In this document: in pieces, positions 24,602 to 35,897 of the stretch
Layout of the letters: every line of letters starts with the position of its first letter
Numbering within the stretch: position 1 is the stretch's first letter
Origin: Paramecium sonneborni
Lineage: Eukaryota; Ciliophora; Oligohymenophorea; Peniculida; Parameciidae
Length of the DNA: 64,000 nucleotides
Reading direction: 5' to 3'
Assembly (NCBI GenBank): GCA_905182985.1
Contig: CAJJDN010000127.1
Span: 184,844 to 248,843, forward strand
Notes under the pieces: generated by a model
Told to the model about the DNA's origin: nothing
Database searches by the model: none
Seen by the model: the letters and a program-made list of their open reading frames with translations, nothing else
Program-made: the position numbers and the translations under genes

Positions 24602-25490
24602 ATGGAAGAGTAGAATAACTGTTTAGAAAGATTTTAGATAATTGTAAATAGTAGTATGCAGAATAACTCGTTATTTTATGTTTGGAGAGTGCATAGTTAT
24701 ATTATTTGAAAGCATATATTTGGCTATTCTAAAATTTTATGAAGTATGCCTTATATGTAATTAATTAGTATATTGGATTAGGATGTGTAGTATTGTTATT
24801 GATTGGATTATTATTAAGACATTTGAAGCATTTTCGAAGTACTAAAATTGTAATATAAGGACTGTTGAATATTGAATAAGATTGCTCCAATTGCAAATAA
24901 TTCATAATTTGTTAGTTTTGCCATCATTGTTAGACGAGTGCAAATCATTATGAGATAATATAAATGTGTTTGAATTTTGAATAAATTAAGTAAGAGATAA
25001 AAAATATTATATTGGAAGATTAGTGAAAAGAGGGATGGTATTATTGTTGTTTAAGATAATGAGTTCAGTGATTTTAGAATTGTATACAGTTTTAAGAATA
25101 GAGAAAACCATAAATTTCTATTAAATTTATTAGGCAGCAATAATAGCAGTATTATTTGTGAATTCAATTCTTTTTTTATTGTTAATGTATTTTGGATGGC
25201 GAGTTTATGTAGAAATAAGAAATAAGTCTATAATTAAAACATCTCCTGAGGGATTTAGAGAAATGGAATAATAGTCATGTGCAATTTAATAGTTAGAAAA
25301 ATCAAGATAAAAAGAGGAATAAAAGAATCCTACTCCAGATTAAGTAGAATTAGAAGACAAGGGTTCTGTTTTTATTTCAATTAATGAGAATATGAGTCCA
25401 GCGATGCTAAAATTAGTATTTGAATAAGTAAATCAAGAAATCCAGTTTAAGTCCCAGTCCAGGGAATTATAGGTCTGGGAAAATACTTGA
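24602..25490 (+). CDS. Four-pass membrane protein, degenerate DHHC-like (tentative)
   Basis: The readable frame has two hydrophobic segments (YLKAYIWLFQNFMKYALYV; GLGCVVLLLIGLLL), a loop with cysteines (CSNCKQFIICQFCHHCQTS then ANHYE), two more membrane segments (VLLLFKIMSSVILELYTVL; AAIIAVLFVNSILFLLLMYF) and a charged tail. This is the topology of DHHC palmitoyltransferases, and the CHHC loop resembles their Cys-rich domain, but the catalytic DHHC reads NHYE and several zinc ligands are missing. A 29-nt intron after NFEQIK joins the halves. The start is uncertain: ATG 24602 needs a 17-nt intron. The end could also be 25642 if a 26-nt intron near 25465 is used. I regard it as a membrane protein with DHHC-like ancestry at most. 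Confidence 0.4.
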
Positions 25491-25812
25491 CTTTTTAGAA
25501 AGAAAAATAAGTCATGCAAAATATAGTTAAAAAGAATTAAGTAATGGATTCAGTCGAGAATTCAATAGAAAATACAATACTGATCATCAAAGTATTCTAT
25601 ATTTTAAATATTAAAAAAAGTGTAATAATAAATAAGTCTTGAATTCGGAGATCAAGAAGATTTTTCATCAGCTAGAAATCCTATTGATGTAGAAATAAAA
25701 AATCATAACTTTTCAAAATAGATTAAGTTCCTATCTTGATAAACTTTTCTTTCATTCTAACTATTGTATTTATCTTATAGAGTTATCAAATTATAATGTA
25801 TACAATTTAATT
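25491..25812. other. Intergenic or 3' exon
   Basis: Either spacer or, up to 25642, an alternative last exon of the membrane protein (frame reads ...VMDSVENSIENTIL...). Nothing else seen. Confidence 0.4.
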
Positions 25813-26345
25813 ATGTAACAATATAAAGTTATTAACGAATAGCCAATACCAGAACATGTAAAATTTAGATATCTCATATTTTCTAGCTCTTTTTTTGGAA
25901 ATATTCAGATTATAAAGCAAGATCTCTCACACCTTCTAGATCTAAATCTCCTTTAAAAAAGTAAAAATAACAGATTAAATCTACATTGTAAAGGTTAGAA
26001 GATGAAGAATGGGCTGAATGTACATTTAAACCATAAATCTTCTCTAAAAGATGTTTTCAATATAATGAAGGCCATTTCTTATAGCGATGTTAACAGTATG
26101 AAGAACAGAAGTAAGTTAAATTGTAAAAGTTACGTATATCTGATGTTGAAAATGAATTGAAGGAGTGTACTTTTCAACCAAAGATAAGTCAATATGTCAG
26201 AAATGCTAATACTATTAATTTAAATGAGACTAATAAGAAATAAGTGTTTGAAAATCTTACGGCATAACCAAAATAAACTTATGCAAAATAAATGTATAAG
26301 TACTCAGATGCTTTGAATTTATTGCATAAAGAACTACATGGATGA
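25813..26345 (+). CDS. Short protein with CTFKP/CTFQP motifs
   Basis: 167 residues. Two copies of the motif [EC]CTF[KQ]P[QK]I (WAECTFKPQI and KECTFQPKI) lie in a Lys/Arg/Gln-rich helical background, preceded by SLTPSRSKSPLKK. It is the same motif family as the larger protein at 20283-22000, usual in ciliate ciliary and cytoskeletal proteins. A 29-nt intron after IPEH is required and leaves 168 codons. The small size suggests either a compact member or a 3' remnant of a larger gene; there is no upstream frame to extend it. Confidence 0.65.
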
Positions 26346-26378
26346 TTATAAAACAATAAATTATTATATAGTTAAATA

Positions 26379-27156
26379 ATGACAGAAATGATTGATAAAT
26401 TTAGAGTACCATTTTTGACAGCTCTCGCTAATTACAAATTGAGATAGCAAACTGATATATGGATTAATTTCAGAAAACTATTGTAATTGTTTGAAGGATG
26501 CGAACCTTGGATTATCAATGTTAATGTATTTCTCAAATATATAATGTTGTTAGAAATGGAATCAATATAAAATATGGGCTTTATTAGAAAAACCTTAAAA
26601 GATAATTAAGTTGGTTTAAAATTATAGGGTTAACATTTAAAAAATGCATCCCTAAAATATTGAAATGGCTATCGATAATCTTAGATCAGGAGATAATTAA
26701 TATTCATAATATTTGGCTGCTCTTATTCAATTCATTGTTGATAAATATGAAATTTTAATTAATGAAGAATAAATAGCTAATTATCTTGATGATTCTGATG
26801 ATATTGAATCTAGAATGAAGACCTAAGAAAGTGGACTTGATTTTTAGGAATAACCTTCTATGGATCTCTCTTGTAGTAATAGTAAACCTAATTCTGCTAT
26901 GAGAAAAAGTACTTGTACCTAAAGATCAAATACAACCGAATCTCGTAATCATTGGAATTAAACCAAAAGTACTATTGAAAATCTCTAGAAACACAAAATA
27001 CATTTATAATAATAAATTGAGCAGTAAAAAGAAATCCTTCGAGAACTTCAATACGAACATAATAAAACCACTAAATAGATATCAAGACTTAGTTCCAATT
27101 CGAAGATAGATAAAATTCTTAATAACTTAAACAGATCAAGAAGATTTATCTCATGA
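26379..27156 (+). CDS. Uncharacterised protein with C-terminal coiled coil
   Basis: 249 residues, not recognised. The N-terminal about 150 residues are predicted helical (KFRVPFLTALANYKLRQQ, DIWINFRKLLQLFEGCEPW, AALIQFIVDKYEIL) and could form a small helical domain; then an acidic stretch (LDDSDDIESR), a Ser/Thr/Asn-rich linker, and a final coiled coil (ENLQKHKIHLQQQIEQQKEI). One 28-nt intron after IINVN. It starts 33 nt after the previous stop. No function can be assigned. Confidence 0.6.
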
Positions 27157-27313
27157 TATATGATTGTAAAATTTTATCGATATAAATTATTTTGAGTTAT
27201 CAATAAATTATAAAACTACACTAAATTAATTTAGTTATGTTTTTATTAAACTTAATTGGTTGAACTAAATATCACTTAAAAAAAACAATTATTTTAAAGT
27301 AAACTAAACTTAA

Positions 27314-27670
27314 ATGATAAAAGAAGTCCCACCAAAGAAACCATTGACTGCTTATTTTCTCTTTTTGGGAGATGAGAGATAACAAATAATGAAAAACAAT
27401 CCTGCATCCAAGATATCTGAGATAACACAAATAGCAGCGTATTGAATAAATAATAAATTATATAGACGAATGTGGATGGAATTAGATGAAAAGAAAAAGG
27501 AAGAATATTAAAAAAGAAACTAAGCTTTATAAAAAGAGTATGAAATTAGAAAAAGAGAATATGAAGCAAAATATGGAGAAATTAAGACAAAATAAAGAAG
27601 GAAGAAAAACTAAAGCAATGATGATATTTTAGAATAAGAGAAAAGAGTAACTAAAAAGATTAGAAAATGA
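27314..27670 (+). CDS. HMG-box protein
   Basis: 109-residue single HMG box: PPKKPLTAYFLFLGDERQQI opens helix 1, then NPASKISEITQIAA, and after a 27-nt intron RMWMELDEKKKEEYQKRNQA and a basic tail. The conserved P-x-R/K-P-x-x-A-Y-x-x-F start and the W-x-x-L/M-D-x-x-K-K-x-x-Y signature are intact. It would bind and bend DNA in chromatin or, in some organisms, in mitochondria; there is no obvious targeting peptide. The intron lies inside the box, and 110 codons remain. Converges with the next gene, stops 16 nt apart. Confidence 0.85.
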
Positions 27671-27686
27671 TAAACATTTATTAAAA

Positions 27687-29240
27687 TCACAAATCAAATT
27701 CACCAAAAATGATGCCCTAAATAATTTAATTTTCATGAAATTCCCATGTTTAATAGTATGGAAATCTGTAAATATTTTCAGATTAGATTAACTTATCTAA
27801 TAGGCTATCATAATAATAGTTTTTAGTTAAATTTTCTGATTATTCTTCTTCTTAATTTTCAGTAAGCTCTTCATTTTATTAATTTTAAGTATCACCTTAT
27901 TCAGATTAACTATCATCTTATTCAGAAATAGCTGCAGCACCTTTTTAAGTTCTTCTCCCTTATTTATTTTCGAGAACTGTGTTTCTTCTTTTATTGAGAG
28001 ATCCAAGATTACTAATTTATCTTTTTAATGGAGCTTTCTCAGATAATGGAGTTTCATCTTATTTTTCTATTTCAGGTAATTGATCACTTTAAGTACTTCT
28101 TACAGATTTTAAAGGAATATCTTCTAAAGGAACTTTGGATCTTGAACTCAATTATTATTTTTATGAAGATTGTGGATGTAAATCTAATAAAGAGAGATCT
28201 TAAACAGAGGGTTATAAAATAATTGATTTTTAAGATTTTTAAGGACTTCTTTTATTTTTGATTCTTTTCTTTTTAGGACTACATGGACTATTATTATTAA
28301 TAATATCTTCCTTTTCTAAATCACTAGGTGGCTAATCTTCATTAAGTTATATTGATGTAAGAGGAGTAAATCCACTTTCTTCGTGAGGTTCTTCATAAGA
28401 GATGACTGGAGTTAATTAAGGTTATGGAAGTGGTATTTCTTCTATTTAAGATAATTTTGGAGTTTCTTAAATTTTTTCTGATGGTTCTGAAATTGTAGAT
28501 TCTTTAGGAACTTCATCAAAGGTAATAATAGATTCTTTTCTAGTCATTATAGGTCTTTTTGGTTGTAGAAGGGTTTTAATCATTTCCATATGATTAAATA
28601 ATGATGTAACTTAATTATCAACTTTCTTATTTTGTACATAGTAATCATTAAAGTCTTAATATAAGCAATCATATTCATCTTTAAGCCGAACCATTGTAAC
28701 TTGGAAAGTCTCCTATTGATGCGGTTCCTGATAAAAATGTTAAGTAGATAAGAGTAACTTCACTTTGCTCATTAATTAAGTAATTTTGTCTTTCAATTAT
28801 TAATCAGCACGATCATTAGTTAAACGATCTAATCGAATAGTAGCAGTAGGCTCTTTAAAAGAATAAATTCTTGGATCTCGAGATAATCCTCCATCTTCTT
28901 TTGGAGGCTAGTACATTAATTATTTAAGTTTGCTTCTATATTTACGAACAGTATTAGCAACTGAAGAACTTTAGTTGAGAGGTTGAGTTTAAGTAATTAA
29001 ATCACTTCCATAACGAAATTCTGCAGTTTTTAATTTCTCTTAGCTATTATATATAGCAATTGTCATTCCTCTTACTCTTTTCTTAATAGGAGATGGGTCA
29101 TAATATCTTTAAGGGTTACTCTAATATTTTATCATCGAAGAACTTGATTAGTTATTATCACCATAACTCAGACTAAATTGAGAGTCTTTAGGTTATAATT
29201 TAAGAGCAGGTAATCTAAATGATGTAGCTTAAACTCTCAT
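27687..29240 (-). CDS. Large Ser/Pro/Glu-rich protein, unknown
   Basis: 517 residues with no introns. Residues about 1-130 are Ser/Tyr/Gln-rich; about 140-240 form a helical region (QLKDKITQLMSKVKLLLSTQ, VTMVRLKDEYDCLYQDF, FNHMEMIKTLL) that reads like a coiled-coil module. The remainder is low-complexity and charged, with SPCSPKKKRIKNKRSPQK, which resembles a bipartite nuclear localisation signal, and an acidic, Gln-rich stretch near the end. Not recognised; a nuclear or cytoskeletal regulatory role is possible. Divergent from the Tpt1 gene with 47 nt between starts. Confidence 0.65.
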
Positions 29241-29287
29241 TGTTCTAATGAATAATTTAATTAATTAAAAAAGAAAGAAAGAATTAC

Positions 29288-29917
29288 ATGTAATAAAAAA
29301 AAAGAGATTCCCCTTTAGTTTAATAATCCAAAACAATGAGTTATTTGTTGAGACATGGTGCTCAAAAAGAAGGAATTCCAATAAGATAAGATGGTTTCGT
29401 TTTAGTTTAAGATTTAATTAATTGGCCAACAATGGCAAAACTTAAAGCAAACTTATAGAGTATCAGAAATGTTGTTGATAATAATGACAAAAAGAGATTT
29501 GAACTTAAAGAAATTGATGGATAATTATATATAAGATGTGTCTAAGGTCACACAATTGAAATTAATGAAGAAGAACTTTTGGAAAAAATAGTTGACCCAT
29601 CACAGTTTCCTGTTATTGTGCATGGTACATATTTTAAAGCATGGGACTTAATTAAAGATTCTGGATTAAATAGAATGGCAAGATAGCATATTCATTTTGC
29701 TGTAGGATTACCAGGAGATGATGCAGTAATTAGTGGAATGAGAAACACTTGTGAAGTCATCATTTAGGTGGATATGGAAAAAGCTATGAAGGCAGGTATT
29801 GAATTCTATGTTTCAAAAAATGGAGTAGTGTTATCAAGTGGAATTGGAGGTGTTATTGCACCCCAATTTTTTAAAAGAGTAACCACTAAAAAAGGATAAG
29901 AAATTAATTTTTAATGA
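29288..29917 (+). CDS. tRNA 2'-phosphotransferase (Tpt1/KptA)
   Basis: 209-residue NAD+-dependent RNA 2'-phosphotransferase, which removes the 2'-phosphate left at tRNA splice junctions and yields ADP-ribose 1'',2''-cyclic phosphate. Family motifs appear in order: SKTMSYLLRHGA (the R-H of the active site at 22-23), RCVQGHTIEI, IVHGTYFKAWDLI, LNRMARQHIHFAVGLPGDD, and a late SKNGVVLSSG with an IAPQFFKRV end. The upstream ATG at 29288, not 29336, is chosen because it includes the conserved Ser-Lys before MSYLLRHGA. Uninterrupted, 210 codons. The usual catalytic Arg-His-Arg-Arg set appears present, so it should be active. Confidence 0.92.
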
Positions 29918-29948
29918 ATAATATAATTTAAAATAAATAACATATATT

Positions 29949-31661
29949 ATGAAAGATTTACGTAACCTGCTTAATAAGGATAATGAAGATTAATTGTCTG
30001 AAAAACGAGAATAGTATAACTAACAATAACCAATTACAAAAAGAACTGCAGCAACTCGGGATTCAGGAAGACCAGTTGTATCACAATCTTATTAAAGATT
30101 TTTTAAGATTGATTCTCCTCCTGGAAATCTTGGAAACTTATTCAAAAATCATAAATTTTCATTATAATAAGATGCCTTCAGTGTTTAGTCAGAATAATAG
30201 GAGAAATTTATTGTAAAGCAATATTGGCGATCATTACTTAGATGGTAAGGATTTGATGATTATCTCTTTTTAAGAGATCCTATCAATCTTAGACATATAA
30301 AAGGAAGAGATATTTTAACTAAAAATGATGTTGTTGAAGAATTAAAAGCAAATAATATTCATATTTAAGTTTTATATTAGGCTGATAATGGAATGTAGGA
30401 ATACAAAGATTAACATAGAAGATAATAAATGTAACAATTACAAAAATTATATTAACCTGGAGAGGCTAATTATTAGAAATTTAATCCAGAAAAATACAAA
30501 CAAACATTTTTCGGAGGAAAGGATACTGGTAAATTATAGTCTATTGTATTTGATAATCTTAAATTACAAGAGCTAATTGATAAAATTTAATAGATATTAT
30601 AATTAATTAATGAGAAGATTGTTAGTGAAGAAATCAATCAAATATCTCCACTTGGAGAAAGAATGATCAGAATATTATGGAAAATAGGATGTTTAAATCT
30701 CTTTTTAATAGGCTATTATGTACATAATATGATTTTAGAAATATATGGTAAAGAGAAGTTAGCATATTAGAATTGGAAAAAAGTATTAAGAATATGTAAC
30801 ATGTAAGGCAATCATTGTCATCGATATAAACTTATAGCCTATAAACATATATCAAAAATATGCATTAAATTATAATAATATGATAAGAGTCTTATTTATT
30901 TAAAAAAGATGTTAAAATTATCATGGATTATAAATGATACTAATTATGAGATCTTTACATATGACAAAATATCATTGTGTTATTATTATAAGTAGGATAT
31001 GAACAAAGCAAAATATTATCATGAAAAGTTTGCTTAAGGAGAGTATGAAGAACCAGGTAAAGGAATGAGAAATGTTGGGGAATCTGCATATCTTCTAGAT
31101 GCTAAAATGAAGGAAGGCTTTATAGATTAGAATTCCTATTCTGAAGATGAATATGATCTGGATGTACTCTTGCAGAATGGAAATCTAAATAAATGGGAAT
31201 TAGAGAATAAACGAAAAGATTTAAAAGTTATGGCCTAAAAAATGCCTACTGAATATAAAAAAGGTCATAGCTTTGGTAAGATCCATCGTCCTACTAATAA
31301 GATTATAGATTTTAAACATGCTATGTTAATTTTACATAAATTTCAAAATAAGCAATAAATTCCATTAGGACCTATCTATTCCAAAGATGTTCCTGATCAA
31401 ATATAATCTACACAGAGATGGAAGAAGAAAGATCCTTTATAATCTTGTCAATATCTATTTAATTAAAAAAGTACTAATAGAGTGGCCTAGAATTTTCTTT
31501 TATAAGAGGAAATTAAAGAATAACCTATTAGTGATGCTATTTGCTTCAAACCATCGGAAAATGTATATTATATAAAAAAGATGATCAGAGTTTTTAAATA
31601 TGATCTTAAGTATTTTTTATCGAAACAATCTCTTTTTAAAAATTCGACTGATTGTATATGA
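29949..31661 (+). CDS. Uncharacterised protein with TPR-like repeats
   Basis: 570 residues, read through without introns. The N-terminal quarter is charged and probably disordered (TAATRDSGRPVV). A middle region shows helical pairs typical of tetratricopeptide repeats: LAYQNWKKVLRICNMQGN, YKLIAYKHISKICIKLQQYD then SLIYLKKMLKLSWIINDTNY, IFTYDKISLCYYYKQDMNKA. The C-terminus is basic and unstructured. TPRs mediate protein binding; the partner is unknown. It ends 13 nt before the start of the tetra-globin gene on the same strand. Confidence 0.65.
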
Positions 31662-31674
31662 ATATATTTAATAT

Positions 31675-33617
31675 ATGAATAAACCAATATCACTAAATTT
31701 TCAAAATCCTAAAAAAGGGTACTTAATATAGAGAACAATAATAAAGAAAGCTAAAGATAATGGAAAGGAAAGACAGTCATTTGCTGACTATGTTAATTCG
31801 TTGTCAGAATCATAGCAACAAATACTTTCTCATAACAAGTCTCCTAGAAAAGAATCAATACCTAAACGACATCCTACTCTGCCAAAATTAGAATTACCAT
31901 CTCCGGATATAATGAATAAAAGATTTGTTGTAAATGTTGGGAAATGTCCAATCACAAATTTCCAATCTCCTATTTATAGACCTAGTGTGGTACAATAGAA
32001 TTAGAATTAATTTCATAACATCTAATCTCCCAGACACTATTCATTTGAGACTAGAAAATCAGTGATTCCATAATAAAAATTATTACCTATAAATCGAACC
32101 TCAGTTAATAATATTAGTGGAAGAAGTGTTAGAGATGATGATATGAGTTTGTTTTATTATAAAATAGGAGGAGATGAAATAGTAGATTAATTGAATGAAG
32201 AATTTCATAGTTATACTATACAACATGAAATGATCTCAAGTAAGTATTCTAAACGTATATAGAGATTGATGATTTAGAAAGATACAAATAAAGATTTAAG
32301 ACTTTCTTAGAATATATAATGGGAAAACCAATTTTCTATAATCTAGAACAATTAAAAGAAAAACATAAAGATTTAGGACTCAAAAATAAAGAATTTAATT
32401 AATTCAAGAACTATTTAATTGTAATAAATAGTTGATAAATTTAGACATGTTTTTTAAAAGTGAATAAATGTCAATTAGATTATGTATTTGAATTCAGTTC
32501 TATGATTGAATAATATCGATACTGTATAATTAATAGTAATACTCCATTTGCTATCATATATAACTAAAGAACAGAAAAATTAAATACAAAAGATGTTCCT
32601 GATGCAATCCTATAATTAACTTAGAGTAGTTATTAAAGGATTTTCTAAGATAATTCTTTGGCACCATATTTCATAGGAATTGAAATTCAATAACAAGCTA
32701 GAAAATTAGGAAAGATATTATCTTAATTAATGGCTTGGGAATAAACTAATGATTAAGTATTAACTGAAATGAGATCATCTCATAAGGGAATGTATTTAAC
32801 CAATGTTCATTTTACTCTATTTAAATAACATTTAATTGAGTCTATGCGATAATTAAATATATAAGAAAAATAAATAGAGTTAGTAACATCTAGAATGGAT
32901 GGTTATAGAAGCTATATAATTAATCAAGATTCTTTACTTGATTATTATGGAGAATAATCCTCTTTGTTGCAAGTCTAATAAAAGAAATATGTTTAATTAT
33001 TAAAAAGAGATAGCAGAATGCAAAGCTATCCTATTATTGCTTTAGAAAGACATTCTTAATTTATTTTGCGATATCTAACTCATTAACATCTACCAACACT
33101 TACTAAAAATGATTTATGGACTATTCATTCCAAATATATTATTGCTACTGAATGGATCGATTCCTTTCGTGATAACTTTTTTTCTCTTATTAAAAATCTT
33201 AATTTAAATGCTTTAATCATTTAAGATTATGAAGATATCTGGTATAGGCTAAGAAAAAATCTAACTTAATAACATTCCATTGAAAGTAGAATTGGCAAGA
33301 AAAAAGTAGATCTTGTTATTGCAAGGGTTTAATTAAAATTATAAGATAATGAAAATTATACAGAATATTTTAAGAATGCTAATTACTAAATGAATTTACA
33401 TCTCTATAGAATAGTTACTTTTATTTTAAAAGATCAACACATCTACAACTCTAATGATTTAAAAGTTATACATCAATCATTGAAAATTAGAGAAAGCACA
33501 TTTAATTTATTTGTTCAATTTCTTAAAAATGCCATGTAAGAAGAAATCATTAATCCTACCTTAATTGCCTAGGCTGAAGAAATTTGTAATTATTATAAAA
33601 AGAGTATATGTACTTGA
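31675..33617 (+). CDS. Protein with four tandem truncated-globin-like domains
   Basis: 631 residues after removing introns of 23 nt (32240-32262) and 24 nt (32421-32444); 632 codons remain. A disordered basic N-terminus (1-155) leads to domain 1, about 157-275: SLFYYKIGGDEIVDQLNEEF, then RFKTFLEYIMGKPIFYN and LKEKHKDLGLKNKEF with putative proximal His223. Domain 2, about 276-385, has YQRIFQDNSLAPYFIGIE and RSSHKGMYLTNVHFTLF (His354). Domain 3, about 386-500, has KYVQLLKRDSRMQSY and LWTIHSKYIIATEWIDSF (His469). Domain 4, about 501-625, has EYFKNANYQMNLHLYRIV and VIHQSLKIRESTFNLF (His584). Each fits the group-1/2 truncated haemoglobin pattern HxxLxIxxxxFxxFxxxL, and the putative haem His are spaced 131, 115 and 115 residues. 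Domain 1 best keeps the glycine motifs; 2-4 are divergent. Likely binds haem and O2 or NO, or acts as a sensor or store. Known ciliate haemoglobins are single-domain. Confidence 0.75.
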
Positions 33618-34322
33618 TTGCTTTACCTTATATCTAAATGATTATTTTCGTTTTATTTCGTAATTTAATTATAAAATTATCTGGAATATATTATATCTAA
33701 TATTATAAACAAATTATTATTGTCAAATTATTTATTCATTTATTGGCAGATTCAATAAAACCATTGTTTTCCATAAATCTTTTCAACCCAATCAGTAAAT
33801 GTTTCAGGATCTTTATATGTATTAAATTAAGGAGATTATTACTTCACCTCCTCTTCTATCTACATAGTCGACATCCTGTTAGTTCTGTTAATCATTACTC
33901 GATATCCATATTGATTTGTCTTTATCTTACCTTATTATTATAAAATTGGTTCTTAGCTTACTGACTCTTAACATTTTTTACTATTCCTACTTGAAATAAA
34001 AAGTTTCCTATTTGAGATCATAATATTGGGACTCATTATTTTTTTACAAGTTTAGAACTTAGAAATTGATTCTAAACTAACCATGGAATTTCTTTCATTT
34101 AGATGGTTTTTACTTTTTTGAAGGTTGATTTGCTCTTTAAATGGATATCCTTTTGAAGTCTTTCTTTTAATCAATTAATTATCTTCTTTTATTTGTTGTT
34201 TGCTTAAAATTACTTTACTATTCTAAGAAGAAAGAATTATGTTTCTATTAGATTGTATTGATTTATTGATCATCAAAAAGACTTTGAATAAAAATAATTA
34301 ATTAAGCTTAATATTCTAAATC
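33305..34322 (+). repeat. Assembly duplication C, copy 1
   Basis: 1018 nt repeated at 34515-35532 (offset 1210) on the far side of a 192-N gap. It covers the last 313 nt of the tetra-globin gene and a complete minus-strand gene. The copies look identical. Confidence 0.9.
33752..34273 (-). CDS. Small basic protein, unknown (copy 1)
   Basis: 173 residues without introns, rich in Ser, Asn, Lys and Gln (SSQNSKVILSKQQIKEDN). The C-terminus YKDPETFTDWVEKIYGKQWFY is more ordered and aromatic. Starts at MINKSIQSNRN, the first ATG after an in-frame TGA. No family recognised. Same gene as 34962-35483. Confidence 0.5.
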
Positions 34323-34514
34323 NNNNNNNNNNNNNNNNNNNNNNNNNNNNNNNNNNNNNNNNNNNNNNNNNNNNNNNNNNNNNNNNNNNNNNNNNNNNNN
34401 NNNNNNNNNNNNNNNNNNNNNNNNNNNNNNNNNNNNNNNNNNNNNNNNNNNNNNNNNNNNNNNNNNNNNNNNNNNNNNNNNNNNNNNNNNNNNNNNNNNN
34501 NNNNNNNNNNNNNN
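34323..34514. other. Gap of 192 N
   Basis: Scaffolding gap. Because its flanks repeat each other, the gap is spurious: the two contigs overlap and the true distance is negative. Confidence 0.95.
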
Positions 34515-34827
34515 AGTAGATCTTGTTATTGCAAGGGTTTAATTAAAATTATAAGATAATGAAAATTATACAGAATATTTTAAGAATGCTAATTACTAAA
34601 TGAATTTACATCTCTATAGAATAGTTACTTTTATTTTAAAAGATCAACACATCTACAACTCTAATGATTTAAAAGTTATACATCAATCATTGAAAATTAG
34701 AGAAAGCACATTTAATTTATTTGTTCAATTTCTTAAAAATGCCATGTAAGAAGAAATCATTAATCCTACCTTAATTGCCTAGGCTGAAGAAATTTGTAAT
34801 TATTATAAAAAGAGTATATGTACTTGA
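34515..34827 (+). CDS. Tetra-globin C-terminal duplicate fragment
   Basis: Repeats the last 313 nt of the tetra-globin gene (33305-33617), covering most of domain 4. Created by the unmerged contig overlap; not a separate globin gene. Confidence 0.85.
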
Positions 34828-34961
34828 TTGCTTTACCTTATATCTAAATGATTATTTTCGTTTTATTTCGTAATTTAATTATAAAATTATCTGGAATATA
34901 TTATATCTAATATTATAAACAAATTATTATTGTCAAATTATTTATTCATTTATTGGCAGAT

Positions 34962-35483
34962 TCAATAAAACCATTGTTTTCCATAAATCTTTTCAACCCA
35001 ATCAGTAAATGTTTCAGGATCTTTATATGTATTAAATTAAGGAGATTATTACTTCACCTCCTCTTCTATCTACATAGTCGACATCCTGTTAGTTCTGTTA
35101 ATCATTACTCGATATCCATATTGATTTGTCTTTATCTTACCTTATTATTATAAAATTGGTTCTTAGCTTACTGACTCTTAACATTTTTTACTATTCCTAC
35201 TTGAAATAAAAAGTTTCCTATTTGAGATCATAATATTGGGACTCATTATTTTTTTACAAGTTTAGAACTTAGAAATTGATTCTAAACTAACCATGGAATT
35301 TCTTTCATTTAGATGGTTTTTACTTTTTTGAAGGTTGATTTGCTCTTTAAATGGATATCCTTTTGAAGTCTTTCTTTTAATCAATTAATTATCTTCTTTT
35401 ATTTGTTGTTTGCTTAAAATTACTTTACTATTCTAAGAAGAAAGAATTATGTTTCTATTAGATTGTATTGATTTATTGATCAT
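34962..35483 (-). CDS. Small basic protein, unknown (copy 2)
   Basis: Identical to 33752-34273; this copy has natural upstream sequence and is the one to retain. Confidence 0.5.
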
Positions 35484-35897
35484 CAAAAAGACTTTGAATA
35501 AAAATAATTAATTAAGCTTAATATTCTAAATCTTATATTAATGAAATCATTATAGTTATTATTTGTTTGAAAAATATTTTGCTTATATTCAAAAATCAAA
35601 TGTTTATTGTTAAGTGTTATATTCGTGATTTGATCAAACAAAGATAGGGATCTATCAATAATCAAAACTATTAATAAATTCTTGGTTTGTAATAATTTAT
35701 TTTTTATTGACCCATAATAAAAAACCAAAAGAAAAAAAACTAGATTTACTTTTGCTTAGAAAAACTAAAAATTGAAAGACCTCACAAGTAAGCTTGTTAA
35801 AGATAAAAAAATATCTGATAGTAATAAAATTGCTTACTTATAGTTGTTTTATCAATAAAATTAGTTTACAGAGAGACTACGGTGATCAAAAATTAAA
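35484..35897. other. Intergenic, AT-rich
   Basis: No coding signal; should hold the promoter of the minus-strand small basic protein. Confidence 0.5.

Larger units (their letters stand above)
34515..35532 (+). repeat. Assembly duplication C, copy 2
   Basis: Second copy of 33305-34322, continuing into unique sequence at 35533. Confidence 0.9.

Noticed and set aside
34515..34827. A second globin gene
   Set aside because: Identical to the last 313 nt of the tetra-globin gene and begins right after the N gap; assembly copy.
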